Source: Climacium dendroides
Lineage: Eukaryota > Streptophyta > Bryopsida > Hypnales > Climaciaceae
Length of the DNA stretch: 64,000 bases
NCBI GenBank assembly: GCA_950106755.1
Contig: OX467086.1
Coordinates: forward strand, 13,534,001 to 13,598,000
Direction of reading: 5' to 3'
Numbering within the stretch: position 1 is the stretch's first letter; each line of letters opens with the position of its first letter. Shown here piece by piece: positions 1 through 11,752 of this stretch. Under the pieces are notes generated by a model that saw only the letters and a list, made by a program, of their open reading frames with translations, searched no databases and had not been told where the DNA came from. The position numbers and the translations under genes are program-made.

Positions 1-180
1 CCACTGCTCTTTGTCCACTCTTGTTGGTCTCTTCTTCTGCGCATCTATGAGTTTGTTCACTTTAAATCGGTAATGAATCAAAGCCTTGGTGATAAGTGGA
101 CCCAACCACTGCTCACTAATTCGTAACGCCCCTCCACAAGGCTTCCAATCTGACAAAGCGCAAGAGATGTCAAGCACGAT
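1..180 (-). pseudogene. Edge fragment of an uncharacterised ORF, possibly CACTA TnpA-like
   Basis: On the minus strand this segment reads without a stop for about 60 codons and runs off the left edge. The translation has basic residues and tryptophans, with an ending of the style AQKKRPTRVDKEQW. That spacing is reminiscent of the region before the conserved Trp in plant En/Spm TnpA-like proteins, but I recognise no diagnostic motif. It lies in the same orientation as the open stretches at 397-695 and 1504-1848, so the three may be exons or remnants of one gene. The TnpA link is an inference from the nearby Tnp2 copy. Confidence 0.25.
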
Positions 181-396
181 TGCAATGTCCCCTCTCTGGG
201 CTATGCAAATAAACATCATATTCTCAGATACATTGACCTGACATTGACGACATAAATGTTGACCGATTTAGGAATATCAAAGTAAATTTGTACATACTAG
301 AGACTTATCAACATAGCAAGTATAGTGGTGTGCATCATCTTCTGTTAGAAAATATGGTTGACATCTGTGTGGTAGTGAACAAAGTGCATCTTTTAG

Positions 397-695
397 AAAG
401 TTCAAACGATGTAGTTATCATTACCATCGTACAGTCTTTCGAAGAAGCGTTTCCTATCAGTCCTTGGTTGCTACTCCCATCCCTTTGTCAGATCCATGTG
501 AGCAGCAAGGAGACGAACGTCCTCCCGCAAGCCTTTCATCTGCTTGCCATGGGGGTATCCATTTTTGTCAACCTCAATGGGCTTCTTAATGCTGCCAAGA
601 ACTTGATCAAACAAGCGCTTCACTAGCCCTCCGTCACTGTCTACCTCATCACTACGATTGGCTTCAACGTTGTCCGTCGCCTCTGGGGTCTCCAA
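397..695 (-). pseudogene. Possible CACTA second-protein (TnpA-like) fragment with an internal stop
   Basis: A minus-strand open frame begins at 695. It contains an acidic N-terminal stretch, then a segment around DKNGYPHGKQ followed by a tryptophan. The frame meets a TAG near 470 but stays coding-like for about 24 more codons (QPRTDRKRFFERLYDG) before the next stop. The arrangement of D/N-G-x-P-x-G followed by a Trp-containing block recalls transposase-associated proteins of plant CACTA elements. It lies upstream of, and opposite to, the Tnp2 gene at 5.9 kb. The family assignment is tentative; the interruption by one stop is directly visible. Confidence 0.3.
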
Positions 696-1503
696 GTCCT
701 GCCTGTGTATACATAAAGCTCTTGGAAATCACTTGTTAGACAAGGAGAGCAATAAGAAGTCCTTCACTATCTATTGTTATTGCAAGGCGGTTTCTTCAGA
801 CTCAATCACAACATCAGCTATTTCTCCTTCTATAAGAATCTATGACTTGCTTATTGCAACAGAAGAGAATGCACTAGCAGGACTTTTATATCCACGACTG
901 CGTCTTGTTTGCGAGCATGTTTCATGACATATCCTCAAAAACAAATGCAACATAATAAGAAATGTCCACACTACTCAAATCACCATTCAATTCACTTACT
1001 TCCTTTGCTTCAACAAACCTTAGAGTAGGTCAACGACCGTATGTCACGCCATGTTTTGCTTAGAGACTGTGACATATCAAACACTCAAACCACATTGCCA
1101 ACGCTCAACTCAACATCCATATTCTACATTTTTTCTTAATTTGTAGACAACCCATGTACTACGTTCATAAACATGTTACGCATGTTGCCATATGGAACGT
1201 TTCTGACATCACTGGGAACATGGACAATACTATAGATATCATCTACTTTCATGAAGCCCAACACCTATGTGCACCTCATACGGTATACATGGCGATTGCC
1301 ATGGTATAGGTGTGTCAGCATCACAGTGAGAATTGTAGTCGCTGAGACCACCTTATCTCTTTTGTTGTTCCTCTCGAAATCATCCAATACAATAGGACAC
1401 TAACTATTGCACTTGCATAGCTGAACATTGTTGAGTGATGTTTAAGAGAACGTCTTAACAAACAAGGCTAACATCACTCTATTATACAACAACTTCTTTC
1501 AAT
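696..1503. other. No recognisable gene
   Basis: No reading frame on either strand has convincing coding character here. The base composition resembles the flanking transposon-derived DNA, so it may be intron or decayed spacer between the minus-strand open stretches. Confidence 0.4.
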
Positions 1504-1848
1504 TTAAAAAACACTAGGAACATACCTGCCGTTTTCCTCCATGTCGCTATTATCCTCTCCAGGCGACACATTCCGCTCTTCCTCTGAACTGGCCTCTTCT
1601 TTGACAACTATTGTTTTCCGCTTCTTCATCATAGGTTGCGCTGAGGATGTTTTTTCCTTCCCCTTTCCTTGAGTAGGTGTTGGTGGATAGTTGTCTTGAA
1701 GTCGCTTGCTATGAATTTCGCCGAGCATCCACATTTTCCCTCCACTACGACCACGCTGACGAAGAGCACCTTGTTCGTTGTTGTCTTCCATCGCTACGTG
1801 CGAGCCTGTTGGCCCATGCTTCAAAGATGCAGCACGACGAGGTGCCAT
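1504..1848 (-). CDS. Hypothetical charged ORF (114 aa), probably transposon-associated
   Basis: The open frame starts MAPRRAASLK and encodes a hydrophilic protein with a basic N-terminus. A Lys-rich cluster follows (PMMKKRKTIVVKEE, nuclear-localisation-like), then a Glu/Ser-rich acidic tail (EASSEEERN...EDNSDMEEN). I recognise no domain. Charged, low-complexity N-terminal exons of this kind are common in the second protein of plant CACTA elements, and the orientation matches the other minus-strand fragments at 1-180 and 397-695. It could equally be a chance open frame. Confidence 0.3.
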   Translation of the reverse strand: MAPRRAASLKHGPTGSHVAMEDNNEQGALRQRGRSGGKMWMLGEIHSKRLQDNYPPTPTQGKGKEKTSSAQPMMKKRKTIVVKEEASSEEERNVSPGEDNSDMEENGRYVPSVF

Positions 1849-3839
1849 ACCGTCTCCTCCTCAACAGCAACAAACAATTTTGCTGCGGCTAATCTGCACA
1901 AACATTGCAAGCTCAATTCCATGCGTACATGTCAAACTCATTGAGGCCTTTGACATAGTTGCCCTCTTCTTGTAGGAAGCATAGACGCTGCAACGACCAC
2001 AACAACTACAGCATGTATAGAAGGGATTTGTCACCTACAACACCCATACCAGCATAGGGATAGATTGCAAATGGCTACAAGACAAAAATTAAAGACAAAT
2101 CCCCGAGTCTATCACATGCTCAAATACAAAGCAATTGACAACTACACGCAATGACGTTGAGCATGAATAAATTTCAAGCGACAAAGTCTCCGAATTTGGT
2201 CGAGATCAATGCGTGATGACCTTGAAGCCACTATCATATTCATCGACGACATGGGCAACACCACAACTAGGAGAAGGGGAACTCACCCTGCTTTGCAATT
2301 TGCCAAGTGCACAATTTCTGAAACCTAATTGTGTACTATGTGGAATAGATGAAGGTACTCACATAAAATCACTTCAAGCAATGCAGACAAAGTAGACACT
2401 GGCATCTGCAAAGACATGGTGGTCTTTATATTGTTCTACTGCAAGGAAGGAGTTCATGACCTCCTCCGTGGCTACGCCTTTCACTGTGAACCCTAACACT
2501 GTGACCACTTCATTTCGCCGAGCTATGGCGCAGCCTCTGAATTTAATGGACCTCTCTTCTAGGTGTCCGTGCGGGCGTTGCACAGAGTTTCTTAATTGCT
2601 AGAGTAGGGCATTTACAACAAACATAAAAATTGCGACGGCATTTGCGAAGTACAGGGTTCACGAACTTACCCTACTGGGTGGTTGGCTTCCAGCTGACTT
2701 CTATATAGTGGACGCCATCACAAGTGCATCACTTTGCGATTTGGAGACCTCTCTTGCAGTGGTTTGAGAAGACACCACAGCTAATGAGTCCATCAATTCT
2801 GCTGTAGGCGGCCAAGAAGCAACCTGCTGCACAAAGTTGTTGAAAACATGAACATCGGCGTCCGTGACCTACAAATCAAGAATTGACCTCCGCATGGCAT
2901 CATCTTCGGTGGCTTGAATTGTACGTCCTCTACATACAACTTCATTCATTTCTATGGCTAAGTGCTTGTTGTTTAGCCTAGTAGCTGCAAGTGCACAAGT
3001 AACCGTGGGATGGCACTGAATACCGTGCACTGTTGGTAGATATGAACGTCACGTTTCAAGTTACGTTTAGCCTCATGTTTGCAAATATGTTTCCTAGGAC
3101 GTTGTGCTCCAGTTGAATGGCGATGTCATGTCAGTGGTCATGCAACCATGAACATGATGTTGGCATTTGTTTGAGGCATTGTTTCAGGAATAAGTCGGTA
3201 ATGGAATCGCAGAATATATATGAGAATCCTCGTATGCGGATACTAACCTCTGTATGGTCTTAGCTGTCATCTTGCATGACAATGGCATGCCTCATTTTGT
3301 GGTTGTTCAATACATCACATCTTTTTGCAATGAAGCCGACATGCACAATTTGTGTGTTACATAGCTTCCCACATTCCATTGTGATGGAAAACAATGGCTA
3401 CACCTTTCCTGTTGCATACAGGTGCACATTAAGAAGATAACAACAACAATTGTCAATAAAAATTGCAGAATTACATATGCTAAGATGGAACAAGGATGGC
3501 AGAAGCTAAGCTCACCTTAAGTCAACTATCAGTATAATGTAAATGAATATGGGAGAGACTATGAGCTAACAACTTAATAAGTGACGTGTTCAGTCATTAG
3601 ATTTGAACTTCTCATTCATGTGGATTTGGTGGAGTCATTGTTGTAAGAATAAGACTTGTAAACTGGAACGTCTCTATACATGGGAGTTTTGTATAGGGAA
3701 GGAATTTTGCCTTCACGATAGAGATCACATGTACAATGCCACATATTGCTAAGATAGTAGCCACCAGAAGCCATCAAAAAACAACTATACAAGCAATTGT
3801 TGCCTATCATGAATAGGAAGTCATCCTAAGGCTGCAGGC
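1849..3839. other. About 2 kb without a supported gene
   Basis: Only short open frames occur. The longest of interest is minus-strand 2374-2583 (69 codons, no recognised motif). Base composition is moderately AT-rich and similar to the CACTA-derived DNA downstream, so this is most simply decayed transposon sequence. Confidence 0.4.
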
Positions 3840-4136
3840 ATGGATGCCGAATCTGTAGGTGAGTGTGCAATACCCGACGATCCATACCCTATGCAAGATT
3901 ACGACGAAGGTGAAGTTGCGTACTTAGAAGATTTGGTTTTGCAGTATATGGAACACACCTACTACAGGAAACGAGATCTAGTTGTTGGCAAGGATTTTCT
4001 GAGAAGTAGCATAGATGAAGTTTACAACGAAAACAGGTACAACATGTCCTGGTTCTATGATGGTTGCCATCCTTTTGACCAGTGGGAACTGGATTATGAC
4101 CTTTGGCTCTATGAACTAGTATGTTCATTCATGTAG
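3840..4136 (+). CDS. Hypothetical acidic ORF (98 aa)
   Basis: The open frame begins MDAESVGECAIPDD and is rich in Asp, Glu, Tyr and Trp (for example DYDEGEVAYLEDL and FDQWELDYDLWLYEL). It is strongly acidic and has no signal peptide or membrane segment. I do not recognise a family. It precedes the Tnp2 transposase by about 1.7 kb in the same orientation and may be an accessory ORF or an exon remnant of that element. It may also be a chance frame. Confidence 0.3.
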   Translation: MDAESVGECAIPDDPYPMQDYDEGEVAYLEDLVLQYMEHTYYRKRDLVVGKDFLRSSIDEVYNENRYNMSWFYDGCHPFDQWELDYDLWLYELVCSFM

Positions 4137-5873
4137 GAGGCTTTCAAATGTGTGACTTGCTAGCATGTGGCCATGGACTAGTTCATATGTAATGAACGTC
4201 AAGGACATGGATAGAATGTAAAGGTGAAACAAGGAAATGCATAGTCATGAAATGAATAGTAATGAGGGTGTTTCGTGAAGCCACTATCTAAAAAGGGAAG
4301 AAATTGTTCCTGGGACGTTGAAGTTCCCCACTTTCATGACATGTATATAGATACAAAGACTACACAATGTTCACGTGATGTTCCACTATGAGGAAGCATA
4401 TTTTGTTTTTCATTTGCAGCATACAGTTACTACAAGGTTGCATAACAGTGGACAATGGAGTGCCGTTTGAAATGCTAACGTTCCATTGCTTATTTCAGGG
4501 CATCAGTGCTTGCTAACTATACGCAAGAGGGGTGGGCGTTGCTGGAAGGAAGTTAAGGAAGCCATATTGAGTGTCCTTGGAGCATTAAGTGTTCACCAAC
4601 TATGTGCTTGAAGATTCTACACGTAAACAAGAACTGATGTGCACTGAGCCTGTCATAGCAGTGAAATAAAAAAGATTTTGAAGGTGAATGCAAATATGCT
4701 CAGTGTCAACGCGCATGCTTCAGTAGTAGGCGAAGGCCTCCATCGTAAGTGAACTCCACTTTCCTTGCATAGATTCCATTTCTCATTCCTAGGTGATGTT
4801 GTGACATTTTGGTGTGGCACTGTAGTTTGCAAACAGGGGACCGTTTTCATAGAAATACAAGGCATTCACTAGAAAGAAGAGGACAATTTCAGGGTGGCTC
4901 TAACCTTTCCTTTCAAGAGAAAATTCCAGAGGCTTGAGCACTAGTTGTGAAGTTAATTTAATGTGAAGTCCATTCGGATAGAGGATTTTAGCATTTTTGT
5001 TGAGAAAAACCACAAGGCTATAGGACTAGTTGATCATGTGCTGGAAGTCCTTTTGGACTTTATGAAAGCACGGTTGCTGAGAAACTTATGTGCCTTACAA
5101 GGCCTCACTGATTTCTATATTTATGCTTACTAGAATCTCACATAAGGCTTCTTGTTGGTTAAATGACAATGCAAGGTGATGTATGAAATGTTTGGTGTCA
5201 TTGCCAAATTGTCTTTGGCAAATTCTCTTTAGAGTTCTGATTCATTTTGAAGTTGACTTCAACAGAGATTGGTTTCTAGAAGCAAGTGCACACAATTATT
5301 GATCAAGACCTTCTCTAGAGTTCCAAGTTAGCCACAGCAATTAGGTCTAAGTCCAGTGGCCAAAGGTAGTTGACAAACTCTTCAATGAGACTACTTTGTT
5401 GTAGCTTATGGGGCAAGCACTTTAATACCACAACAATCTTTTATTATTATGTTTTGAAGCCACGCTTCTTTCACTTGACAAATGACGACATGTTTCTTGT
5501 TTAATGCCAACAATTCTGGTCATGTACACACATTGGAATAGAGAAATACATGCATGTAAGATGCTTTTTTGTTTGGATGCCACACCTCTGCTACTACATA
5601 GATAGACTTACTGTACGAACCTAGTCATAATGAGCACACCTTCTTGTCATGCATGTGCAGACTTTGAAGAGCACAATCATTGAATACATTGCTTACGTTT
5701 AGTGGCAACGTGCTCTTCTAGAGTGGTGGACACACACCTTGAGACAGATTCACGTCACACCTGCACGTACATGAACTTCTGCAATGTCCCGAATTGAACG
5801 GAAGCATAGCACCCGCGTGCGCATAGCAGCTGATGGCCGCACACTATGACACATTCCCGCAGGTGACCTCATT
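4137..5873. other. Spacer upstream of Tnp2, no supported gene
   Basis: No coding stretch is convincing. The segment probably holds the leader, 5' exon or intron sequence of the CACTA element. A candidate splice acceptor (TTTTGCAG) lies immediately before the Tnp2 open frame at about 5,879. Confidence 0.35.
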
Positions 5874-7563
5874 TTGCAGACAGAGTTGAGGATGGCAACA
5901 GAACAAAATTTGCGCTCCTCTCCTTGCCCTTGCAAGGACTGCCATGGTATTCTACAAAAAGGAATAGATGTGATACGAAAACACCACAGCACAGTTGGTC
6001 GAGATCCATTCCTCACAAAGTCTATGCTGGGAGGAGATCCCAATGAGGGATATCCACCTCGTGGAATTTGGGTTGAAGATGCCATTTATGATGACGACAT
6101 TTTAGATGACAACACGACAAATGTAGTTGACATTGAGCACGTGGAGGGCATCCCGGATGAACAAGGCACTGCTGAGGCTGCAACTAATCCTCCTCCTCTA
6201 GACGAATATCATGAGGTGCACAGACAAGTGATGGAGGCCCTGGACAGAGGGGACGCTCTTCACAGAGACAGTGTAGACATAGAACCGACACAAGAGAATG
6301 ACAACATAGAGAGCGACGGCATTGATGGCTTGGAGGAGTTGTATGAGCAAGCAACAACACTTGTATATGCTGACGCGAAGACTAGTGTTGTGTCCACAAT
6401 AGTTGTCATGTTGAACATGTATCATGTTTTTCGAGTGAGCAACAAATTCACTGATGAACTACTTCATTACTTATCAGAAGATTTGTTGCCTATTGGAAAC
6501 AAACTTCCCAATAGCCATTACGCAACACGGAAGACAATTCGGAGGTTGAGGTTAAACTACAACAACATACACACTTGCCCAGATGACTGTATTCTTTATG
6601 ATGTGGAGCATGCAACTCTAAACAACTACACCAAGTGTTCGAAGTCTCGATGGTTCGATGGGAGCACAAGCATTCCAGCAAAGGTCATTCGTCATTTTCC
6701 GCTCATACCAAGGTTGAAGCGAATGTGGCGTTCAAAGAAAATTGCCGACATGTTGACAAGATATACAAAGCATGTGAGCACTGACGGTGTTATGAGGTCT
6801 ATTGTGGACAGTCCAGCTTGGAAGCACATTGATACACATCCAGCATTTGGAAACTTTGGCTCTGAAAGGAGAAACTTGCGTCTTGCCTTGGCATTGGACG
6901 GGGTTAATCCTTTCAAGTTGAACAACACTAATTGGTCAACCTGGCCAATTTTGATTTTAATATACAACTTCGAGCCATGGTTTGTGACCAAGAAGTTCTT
7001 CATTTCATTGTGCCTACTCATTTCTGGCAAGCATTCACCAACTGCAAAGAACATAGGTGTTTACCTACGTCCACTATTAAATGAATGAGCTTTGGCGTGG
7101 TGTACCAACATTGGACTTCACACAAAATGAAGGTCAACGACGTTTTCAACTACGAGCGGTGCTGATGTGGACGATTTCTGATTTCCCAGCATATGGTCTT
7201 ATAGCGGGAGTGACATGCAAGGGGTACAAGGCCTGCGTATGTTGCGGTCTGGAGACAGACTCACGAATGGCGAAAACAGGTGATGTTTCCCTGAATAGGC
7301 AAAGCAAAGGGTTAAAAATTGTATATGGAGGAATGCGTCGTTTTTTGCCAAGGCACCATCCATACAGGCGGAATAAAAGGTTCAATGGCAAGATAGAGCA
7401 TCGTTGTCAACCATGTGTGATGACTAACCTTGATGTTATGAGATATGTTGCGTGGAGGCAATCCTATCTTGATCTAGGTAGCAAAGAAAACAGTAAGGAC
7501 GACCCAATGCATGTCACAGGCATTAAACAACTACCTGAGTTGTTCATCCTTCCATATTGGCTG

Positions 7564-7882
7564 GTAAGCATGACTTCATTAATTATGGACTATTTCATGA
7601 AATGCCAACAAATGTGAGAAGAGGCTTCTGCTAAAACTCATAACTAAATATAGCGAGGACGAACATGTGAATGTCAGTCCCAATGTTGGAGTTTTTCATA
7701 GCATAAAGCCTTCAACACTGTGGACACTAAGTTTGAACAGTCGATGTGTGATTTTCTCAATTGTGACAATGAATTTGTTGTGCATTCTTGTGTACTTCAT
7801 CATTGGGGCCGAAACAATGGTTGCTTGACTGTATTGGAAAAAGCAAGACTGTAAGCCCTTTCTTCGTTGCTTGTGGGTGCAG
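7564..7882 (+). other. Intron in Tnp2 copy 1
   Basis: A GTAAGC donor follows the codons for PYWL, and a GTGCAG acceptor precedes HLLAPHILDVMH. Removing it restores the family's usual LPYW...LDVMHxEKN spacing. This explains the apparent stop near 7,615, which is inside the intron. Confidence 0.75.
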
Positions 7883-8230
7883 CATCTTTTGGCTCCTCAC
7901 ATTCTAGATGTCATGCACTGCGAAAAAAATTTGTGTGAGAACATTGTGAAAACAATAATGGGCATGAACGATAGTGCCGGTAGTCGACAAGATGTTGAGG
8001 ATCAACAAATGCGAGAAGAAATTTGGTTGCAACCTTCACGTTGCGAGAGAAACGAATTCTACATGCCACCAGCACCATACGTTTTGAAACCAAACGAGAG
8101 GAGGGAGTTTGTCAACATCATATCAAATATCCGAACTCCAACAAACTACGTTGGCTCTATACACAAGCGATTGCAAGGCAGGAAACTGCAATACATGAAA
8201 ACCCATGATTACCATATGCTCATGCAACAG

Positions 8231-8609
8231 GTACTCAACTTAGTCCTTCAAACTTGTAGAGAAGATTCTAGCTATTGGAGTACAAGCAGCTAGGGTGCTT
8301 CTCTATTTTTTGTTGCTTGTTAAAACAAAGCATGCAAGAAGTAGGTGCTCTCATGAGTAGTTACTACAAACGTCAATCTGTATGATTTAGCAGTACCTTA
8401 TGATTGCCAAAAAATAGTGTGCGGTGTTACACATATCTTCAATAACTACCATTGCTAGTAATGCACAAGGGTCATGCTTTTTTTATGCAGTGGACTAATA
8501 GTTCTTTCAGACAACACTATTGAAAACAATAACAATAGAAACCTCCTAGATGCATGTGTTTTGAAAGAACATGTAACTAACACATTTTATCTTTAATTGT
8601 CCTCTACAG
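8231..8609 (+). other. Intron in Tnp2 copy 1, absent from copy 2
   Basis: The donor is CAG|GTACTC and the acceptor CTCTACAG|ATT. Splicing joins MLMQQ to ILPIAVRN in phase 0. The second CACTA copy (near 18,450) has the two flanking exon sequences directly fused, without this intron. Confidence 0.7.
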
Positions 8610-9128
8610 ATTCTACCGATTGCAGTACGGAATGTGTTGGACGAGAATGTTCGTTTGGCTATCATCCGGATTAGTAGAGTCTTCCAAAAGCTATGTGAAA
8701 AGGAGGTTTGCAAAGCAGATGAAGAGGAACTCATGAAAAATACTATGTTAGCAACTTGTCTGCTGGAGAAGGAATTCCCACCAACATTTCTGAACATCAT
8801 GTCACATCTACCTATACATCTAGTGCAACAATTATTTCTATGTGGACATGTGCACTGTCGTTGGATGTACCCTGTAGAACGATATATGAAAACTTTGAAA
8901 GACCATGTACGTACTATGGCTCATCCAGAAGGCTTCAGTACAGAGTACTTGAAGCAATACAAGGGAACAACACATTGTGTGTGGGACACAACAGAAGAAG
9001 AGCACATGCATGATGAGATTGTGAACGTTAATCGAAGGAAGAGGAAGAAGCTACCAGATGATGTTCGACACTATGCACATGCTTTTGTGTTGGACAATGT
9101 AGAGTCTTTACAACCATGGCGAGAGTAA

Positions 9129-9684
9129 GTGCTTTTTACCATTGTGATGTGAATTTCTGTTGAACAACATGTTCTTTCACAAGTGTTACGTCTATCCAGA
9201 AAGTGGTACCTCCATAACATACTGCACATCCCCAATGTAGAGGACAAAGCATTCATTTGAGGTCATGTCCTCTCCGATGCTTCTATAAGCTTCAACAGAA
9301 GCAACAATCACTCAAAGAATGTCACATTCTAAAGTTGTAGTGAATGGTATGTAGTGGACAATGTCCAGGATATTGTCATTTGTAAACAATATTGTAGGAT
9401 AGGAAATAAGACACTCTCATCTTAACAGCTCTTTTATGACATGATAGGAATTACATAGCAGCTAGGGAGCACGTTGGGTTCAGAGGGATGCATTCCATAT
9501 TGAAGCTCGCCGTATCCATGGAACTGCAACTATAAGGTATCCACCATAATTAAGTGATCTACCGCCTTTCTTGGAGTGGTTCACATCAGCTGTGAAGGAT
9601 GCCATACGCACAAGGGTGCACGTACAAGATAACATCCTTCAGTATGCATAACCACCGGAGAGGTATGCAACATCACATTGTCAC
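9129..9684 (+). other. Intron and linker between DUF4218 and DUF4216 parts, copy 1
   Basis: A GTAAGT donor-like site ends the DUF4218 frame at about 9,125. Coding-like sequence resumes near 9,450 with NYIAAREHVGFRGMHS and is interrupted by stops before the DUF4216 frame. Copy 2 has the corresponding NYVAHYLSIMHGT near 19,430, so the intron position is shared. Confidence 0.5.
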
Positions 9685-10068
9685 ATGAATGCATCTGGGA
9701 TGCATATGCGCGTCCGCAGTTCAGAAGATGCACTTGCTACTCAAGACTCAGGTGTGGTCGCGACCTTCACACGACAACTTCGTTGGGGCTTAATGAACAG
9801 AAGGCCAATAGAATGTAGCGATGATTACGTGGGTTACATTGAAGAAATCTTGGAATTGGATTACCAAAATCATTGCACTATTGTTCATGTTTGTGATTGG
9901 GTGAAGGCTACACGAGACATGCGTTATCCGACAATTGAACGAGATCGTTACGGCTTCAGCATCGCCAACTTCAACCACATGGATGGGAAGGTGCATGCTG
10001 ATTCCTTTGCGTTTCCACTGCACTGTCAACAAATATTCTCTTCGGATGACCCTCACAGATGTGGGTAG
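9685..10068 (+). pseudogene. DUF4216 domain of CACTA Tnp2 copy 1
   Basis: The frame carries the C-terminal DUF4216 signature of plant Tnp2 proteins: a TQDSGVVATF block, GYIEEILELDY, CDWVKATRD, DRYGFSIANF, and the terminal CQQIFSSDD that aligns with the family's QVFYxDD. Coding similarity continues past the stop in another frame (RRLFVRLMSEAD, near 10,070-10,130), which shows a second frameshift. It lies directly downstream of the DUF4218 part in the same orientation, as expected for a single multidomain transposase gene. The function of DUF4216 is not known. Confidence 0.8.
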
Positions 10069-10544
10069 AAGATTATTTGTAAGACTGATGTCAGAGGCAG
10101 ACGCAACGAAGGGAAATATGCCGAACTAAATCCCATTGTCACTCAAGTAGGGAATGATAGTGAATTCCAGGGACTGCAACCGCAGATGTTTTCAAAAGCT
10201 CTGAGAGAAGCAACAGCAGAAGGTGGCCACTACGTTGCTGCAGTCGAAGGTGCCACTCCTACGAACGTGGATGCTAATGAGCATTCATTATGAACATGTT
10301 GTTAGCTGTTGTATAATATGTTTTTCCAAGCAAATTGTACAAAGACTAACCACAAGACTAACCAGAACGGCAATTCATAAGTATATGACTGATTGGCCTC
10401 TTAGGATTTTGTGATGTTTATTCCATATGCAGGGTTTGCAATCTATAACTTCTACTTGAATGAAATGAGCTACCCACTTGTAATAAGAGGTTTTCCGGTA
10501 CATAGTGTAGAGCATCTGATAATACAATTGTGTTATTCTTCATA

Positions 10545-10860
10545 ATTGGGCAACTAACACCAAATGGAGTTTTAAATCTTTTGTACCAAAATTTCCACAA
10601 AACATGTGCCCCCATTGAGCGTACCTTAGAGTCCAAAATAATTCCCTGAATTTCAAGTACATGGTCTACATTTCTTTGCATAATATGTTTTTTTTAGCGT
10701 AGCATGCAGCTTAGACAATAGTAGATACTTCTTTGAAAGTTAATTTTTTAAGAATTCTAAAGTAGGTTTTGTAGGTTTACATGTACGTGGAAAGCTTTTA
10801 ATTTTTCCATTTACATTTAACCGTAAAGGATTATGATATTGTTTTCACCAAAGCAGCTCT
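10545..10860. mobile_element. Diverged left end of the TTAA-type MITE family
   Basis: The stretch aligns base by base, with divergence, to the left part of the complete element at 15,743-16,695: ATTGGGCAACT...CACCAAATGGAG, then ACATGTGCCC, then AAAGCTTTTAATTTTTCC. The terminal CCCCTAAAGGAC itself is not preserved. No matching right end is found nearby, so it is a truncated or old copy. Confidence 0.6.
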
Positions 10861-11752
10861 AATATTACCATGTGTAATACAAGGACTAAGTTTTAAGAAA
10901 AAACTTGGATACTAGTAACCATAAGATCTTGTATTAAACTTGTTTAAGAATATATATGTGATAATTTCTATCTAATATGTACATGAACATTTAAATTTAC
11001 AGCACCACTTTAATAGTTTATATTGCTAATTTGGTACTTCATAAATAATAAACAACAAGAAATTGCTTGCCACACAAAAATGCAAAAATTTCTTGAAAGG
11101 ATGCTACTATGAGCTAATAACATTTTCTTTTTAAATTAAAGGCTATGATTTCACCCCTAAATGTCAAAGACACCAAATTTTATTATTGATAGAACTTTAA
11201 AATTAAATAAAACCTAATCAAGTTGCTTTTTTAGTAGTTTTTATTTCTGAATTTCTTTAAAATTTTAAATTTGACATGAAAAATCCAATTTTGAAAATGA
11301 ATGATTTTCTGTTTTTATTCAAGATTTTGTACAAAGGTATCTATTGCAATCTTCACTTTTTGTAGTCTTCAAGGCTATATCCTATATTTAATTTTAATTA
11401 TTTTTTCATATTCATTTTTCATCTTATGTTTCTTTATCAATAAAGAGAATTTTCACAATATTGAATAATATGAAATACATCACAACTAAGTTCACTTCAC
11501 AAGATTTAAAGTGTCTTAGAACATAAAGATTTCAAAGTCTAACATATCCAAAGAAAGTTGAAAAGCATAAAACATTCAAATGAATGCATTCCAATACAAT
11601 GAACACATAGAATCAAAAAATATTTCAAAGTACATATACAAAGTAAAGTTAATACACTAATTAACACTATATACATACAAATCATACACAAGTGTTTTGG
11701 AAAGTGTAATGTGCAACTAAAAGAAATCCAAAATGTAGAAATGTACAACTTC
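10861..11752. other. AT-rich spacer, no gene
   Basis: This is a very AT-rich stretch with scattered short frames only. It lies 3' of the dioxygenase-like gene and may include its 3' untranslated region. Confidence 0.4.

Larger units (their letters stand above)
5874..9128 (+). pseudogene. CACTA (En/Spm) Tnp2 transposase with DUF4218, frameshifted copy 1
   Basis: This is the transposase of a CACTA-superfamily DNA transposon, which would act in the nucleus on the element ends. The frame at 5874-7088 starts with a transposase-associated CPCKDCHG zinc-type motif. It then matches the plant Tnp2 core: GNKLPNSHY, CPDDCILY, HFPLIPRLKRM, NLRLALALDGVNPF and WSTWPILI. At 7,080 a duplicated AATG (AATGAATGAG) shifts the frame, and the protein continues in the next frame (ELWRGVPTLDF, then WTISDFPAYG). 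A GTAAGC donor at 7564 and a GTGCAG acceptor at 7882 join LPYWL to HLLAPHILDVMHCEKN. A second intron (8231-8609) joins HDYHMLMQQ to ILPIAVRNVL. The DUF4218 part follows (NIMSHLPIHLVQQLF, RWMYPVERYM). Apart from the frameshift the coding sequence is well preserved, so the insertion is not very old. Confidence 0.88.

Noticed and set aside
7564..7870. Apparent premature stop in Tnp2 near 7,615
   Set aside because: A good donor at 7564 and acceptor at 7882 remove it and give the family's normal wording.
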